Shown: in pieces, positions 5,626-7,073 of the stretch
How the letters are laid out: each line of letters starts with the position of its first letter
Position numbering within the stretch: position 1 is the stretch's first letter
Assembly: GCA_947167535.1 (NCBI GenBank)
Contig: CAMVIL010000059.1
Coordinates: 1-7,073 of the forward strand
Direction of reading: 5' to 3'
From: an uncultured Ruminococcus sp.
GTDB lineage: Bacteria > Bacillota > Clostridia > Oscillospirales > Ruminococcaceae
DNA: 7,073 nucleotides
The notes under the pieces: generated by a model
Told to the model about the DNA's origin: nothing
What the model saw: only the letters and a program-made list of their open reading frames with translations
Database searches by the model: none
Program-made: the position numbers and the translations under genes

Positions 5626-5844
5626 TTATTTCGCTCTCCAGGTTATTCTTCCCTTTGTAAGGTCGTACGGGCTCATCTCGACCGTGACCTTATCGCCGGG
5701 CACTATACGAATGTAATTCATGCGGAGCTTTCCGGAAATGTTAGCGAGTATAACGTGCTTGTTTGCCAGCTCTACCTTAAAGGTAGCGTTGGGAAGCGCC
5801 TCGGTAACTACGCCCTCCAGCTCGATCACATCTTCCTTAGACAT
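5626..5844 (-). CDS. infA: Translation initiation factor IF-1
   Basis: This is a 72-residue protein, exactly the usual length, consisting of a single S1-type OB fold. Conserved blocks are [21 protein letters not shown] (4-24), [20 protein letters not shown] (36-55), and [13 protein letters not shown] (58-70). IF-1 binds the A site of the 30S subunit during initiation. The open frame begins nine codons earlier at 5871, but MSKEDV is the family start and has AAAGGAA 9 nt upstream. The longer start would fall within an inverted repeat. It lies 60 nt before rpmJ and follows map after 196 nt, a gap with structured sequence and a possible internal promoter. Confidence 0.97.
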   Translation of the reverse strand: MSKEDVIELEGVVTEALPNATFKVELANKHVILANISGKLRMNYIRIVPGDKVTVEMSPYDLTKGRITWRAK

Positions 5845-5853
5845 AGCTTTGCA

Positions 5854-5860
5854 TTCCTTT
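5854..5860 (-). promoter_or_regulatory. Ribosome binding site that sets the infA start
   Basis: AAAGGAA lies 9 nt before the ATG at 5844. It is weaker than the GGAGG sites of neighbouring genes, and a 17-bp inverted repeat stands 3 nt further upstream in the transcript. Confidence 0.75.
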
Positions 5861-5863
5861 CGG

Positions 5864-5880
5864 ATCGGCATGATGCCGAT
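5864..5880. repeat. 8-bp inverted repeat beside the infA ribosome binding site
   Basis: ATCGGCAT-G-ATGCCGAT is a perfect inverted repeat with a single central base. It could be a protein-binding DNA site, or in RNA a hairpin (with some pairs opened for the loop) directly next to the infA ribosome binding site. Confidence 0.5.
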
Positions 5881-5905
5881 TCATCGCTTTGGGTTTTAAA
5901 CTTAG

Positions 5906-5921
5906 AATACAATTTATAACA
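5906..5921 (-). promoter_or_regulatory. Possible internal promoter for infA (extended -10)
   Basis: TGTTATAAA (5913-5921) on the minus strand is a TGn-TATAAA extended -10. No good -35 box is seen at 16-18 bp upstream. Transcription would begin near 5906, leaving a leader of about 60 nt before infA. An AT-rich island amid GC-richer sequence supports it weakly. Confidence 0.3.
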
Positions 5922-5931
5922 ATTTCCTTAA

Positions 5932-5988
5932 CGCACAGGCTTTAAAAGCAGCTGAAATGCGTGTGCGAGGTGCAACGTTGCCCGCACA
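5932..5988 (-). promoter_or_regulatory. Alternative-pairing structure in the map-infA gap
   Basis: Three hexamers, CGCACA (5932-5937), TGTGCG (5962-5967) and CGCACA (5983-5988), are arranged so that the middle one can pair with either neighbour. One arrangement encloses the 10-bp palindrome GCAACGTTGC (5972-5981), the other GCTTTAAAAGC (5939-5949). The pairings exclude each other. No clear U-tract follows, so an attenuator role is only inferred. Confidence 0.4.
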
Positions 5989-6040
5989 TGGTACCGCCCC
6001 GAAAGCCGTGCCTAGGAAAACTGTCTTTTAATCAATGATA

Positions 6041-6793
6041 TCAGCTGTTCGGATCTGTCAGTATCATAGCCCCCGTAGCGGTGACTGCGATAGTATGCTC
6101 AAAATGTGCCGCCAGACTGTGATCCTTTGTGACCGTCGTCCAGCCGTCGTCGAGCACCTTCACGGCAAAATCTCCCGCGGTGATCATCGGCTCAATGGCG
6201 ATGACCATACCCTCGCGGAGTCTCATTCCGTGACCTGCTTTTCCGAAATTCGGAACCTCAGGATCCTCGTGCAGGTCGTGACCCACACCGTGACCGACAA
6301 ACTCTCTGACTACCCCGAAGCCGTTGTCTTCATTGAACTTCTGGATAGCAGCGCCGATATCTCCGAGCCTTACGCCCGGCTTTACCATGCTGATAGCAAG
6401 GTAAAGGCTGTCTTCAGTGGACTTCATCAATGCCTTTGCCTCGTCGGATATCTCGCCGACCGCAAAAGTCTTAGCGGAATCCCCGAACACGCCGTCGATG
6501 TAAGCGCCCGTATCAACCGACACGATGTCGCCTTCCTTCAGCACTAAACCTCCGGGAATGCCGTGTATCACCACGTCGTTGACGGAGATGCAAGCCGCGC
6601 CGGGGAACCCGCCGTAGCCTAAAAATCCCGCCTTTGCTCCGTGTGACTTAAAGTATTTCAGGATAACGTTATCCAGCTCCTTGGTAGTCATACCCGGTCT
6701 GATAGCCTTACCCGCCGCCACCAGCGCTCCGCCGGTGATCTGACCGGCCTTGCGCATCTTAGCGATCTCACTTTGTGATTTGATGTTTACCAT
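6041..6793 (-). CDS. map: Type I methionine aminopeptidase
   Basis: This 250-residue enzyme removes the initiator methionine from nascent proteins in the cytosol. All five metal ligands of the pita-bread fold are present: D94 (SVDTGA), D105 (GDSAKTF), H168 (GHGVG), E201 (IEPM) and E232 (FEHT). The substrate-site histidines H77 (VIHGIP) and H175 are also there. There is no N-terminal zinc-finger extension, as in short bacterial type Ia enzymes. The start MVNIKSQSEIAKMRKAG is typical. The ribosome binding site is poor (AGAAAGAAG, no GGAGG). A short TGTAC/GTACA stem with a 4-nt loop (6813-6826) is in the 42-nt adk-map gap. Gene order adk-map-infA is standard in Firmicutes, and the long gap to infA is the only unusual point. 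Confidence 0.98.
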   Translation of the reverse strand: MVNIKSQSEIAKMRKAGQITGGALVAAGKAIRPGMTTKELDNVILKYFKSHGAKAGFLGYGGFPGAACISVNDVVIHGIPGGLVLKEGDIVSVDTGAYIDGVFGDSAKTFAVGEISDEAKALMKSTEDSLYLAISMVKPGVRLGDIGAAIQKFNEDNGFGVVREFVGHGVGHDLHEDPEVPNFGKAGHGMRLREGMVIAIEPMITAGDFAVKVLDDGWTTVTKDHSLAAHFEHTIAVTATGAMILTDPNS

Positions 6794-6835
6794 TTGATAG
6801 ACTTCTTTCTATTGTACGTCAGTACATTCAAACGA

Positions 6836-7073
6836 TCAGGCTTTTACGGCTTCAAGAGTACGTCTGGTAGTTTCCTCCAGTTCCTCCTGACCCTCAACGG
6901 TAGTCAGCTTGCCCTGCTTCTGGTAGTAATCCTTCAGCGGTTCAGTCTGCTCGTGATAGGTCTTGAGTCTGCCGAGCACGGTAGCGGGCTCGTCGTCCTT
7001 GCGGATGACCAGCTCCTTGCCGCAAGCATCGCATACGCCCTCTACCTTAGGTGCCTTGTAGAGCAGATGGTAG
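6836..7073 (-). CDS. adk: Adenylate kinase, C-terminal part
   Basis: The last 78 residues are present and the N-terminal P-loop part lies beyond the right edge. YHLLYKAPKVEGVCDACGKE contains the CxxC pair that forms half of the four-cysteine zinc site in the lid domain of Gram-positive adenylate kinases. The other pair would be upstream, outside the window. TVLGRLKTYHEQTEPLKDYY follows, with the conserved arginine and the final helices of the core. The enzyme interconverts AMP, ADP and ATP in the cytosol. The CxxC and the L-G-R-L...Y-H-x-Q-T...P-L-x-D-Y-Y pattern are strong family marks. The stop codon is 42 nt before the map start, in the usual Firmicutes order within the ribosomal protein cluster. 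Confidence 0.95.
   Translation of the reverse strand, partial: YHLLYKAPKVEGVCDACGKELVIRKDDEPATVLGRLKTYHEQTEPLKDYYQKQGKLTTVEGQEELEETTRRTLEAVKA

Noticed and set aside
6035..6547. A 170-codon plus-strand open frame opposite map
   Set aside because: It is antisense to a complete methionine aminopeptidase gene and has no protein-family features.

Overview
The window is a block of core housekeeping DNA from a Gram-positive bacterium of the Clostridia type. Every gene I can support lies on the minus strand. The order adk, map, infA, rpmJ, rpsM, rpsK, rpsD, rpoA, rplQ is the distal end of the large ribosomal protein operon as found in Firmicutes. A zinc-free S4 gene (rpsD) between rpsK and rpoA, and a Clostridia-like S4 N-terminus, suggest Clostridia, perhaps the Ruminococcus/Oscillospirales side. 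That finer placement is inference from protein appearance and moderate GC content, not from a search.

Reading in the direction of transcription (high to low coordinates): the 3' end of adk (adenylate kinase), map (methionine aminopeptidase), a structured 196-nt gap, infA (IF1), rpmJ (L36, too small for usual ORF cut-offs), rpsM (S13), rpsK (S11), a 98-nt gap, rpsD (S4), a 312-nt gap rich in hairpins, rpoA (RNA polymerase alpha) and rplQ (L17). A clear Rho-independent terminator closes the operon at about 2272-2306. These genes supply translation initiation, 30S and 50S proteins, nascent-chain N-terminal processing, nucleotide balance and RNA polymerase assembly.

Beyond the terminator is a roughly 185-bp mosaic of GC-rich palindromes (about 2091-2275). 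It includes a repeated hairpin unit whose stem sequences differ but stay paired. It is followed by a near-perfect sigma-A promoter (TTGACA, 17 bp, TATAAT, with an extended -10) for pepF, an M3B oligoendopeptidase F. pepF overlaps by 4 bp (ATGA) a partial gene for a small membrane protein of the CmpB-like 'putative ABC transporter type IV' family, which runs off the left edge.

The coding content is ordinary and I see no new protein system. The less ordinary signals are in the non-coding gaps: the palindrome mosaic before pepF, a terminator-like hairpin with an overlapping competing hairpin in the rpsD-rpoA gap, a repeat-hairpin-repeat arrangement in the rpoA leader, and a three-segment set of alternative pairings in the infA leader. 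All of these are read by eye and have not been folded computationally.
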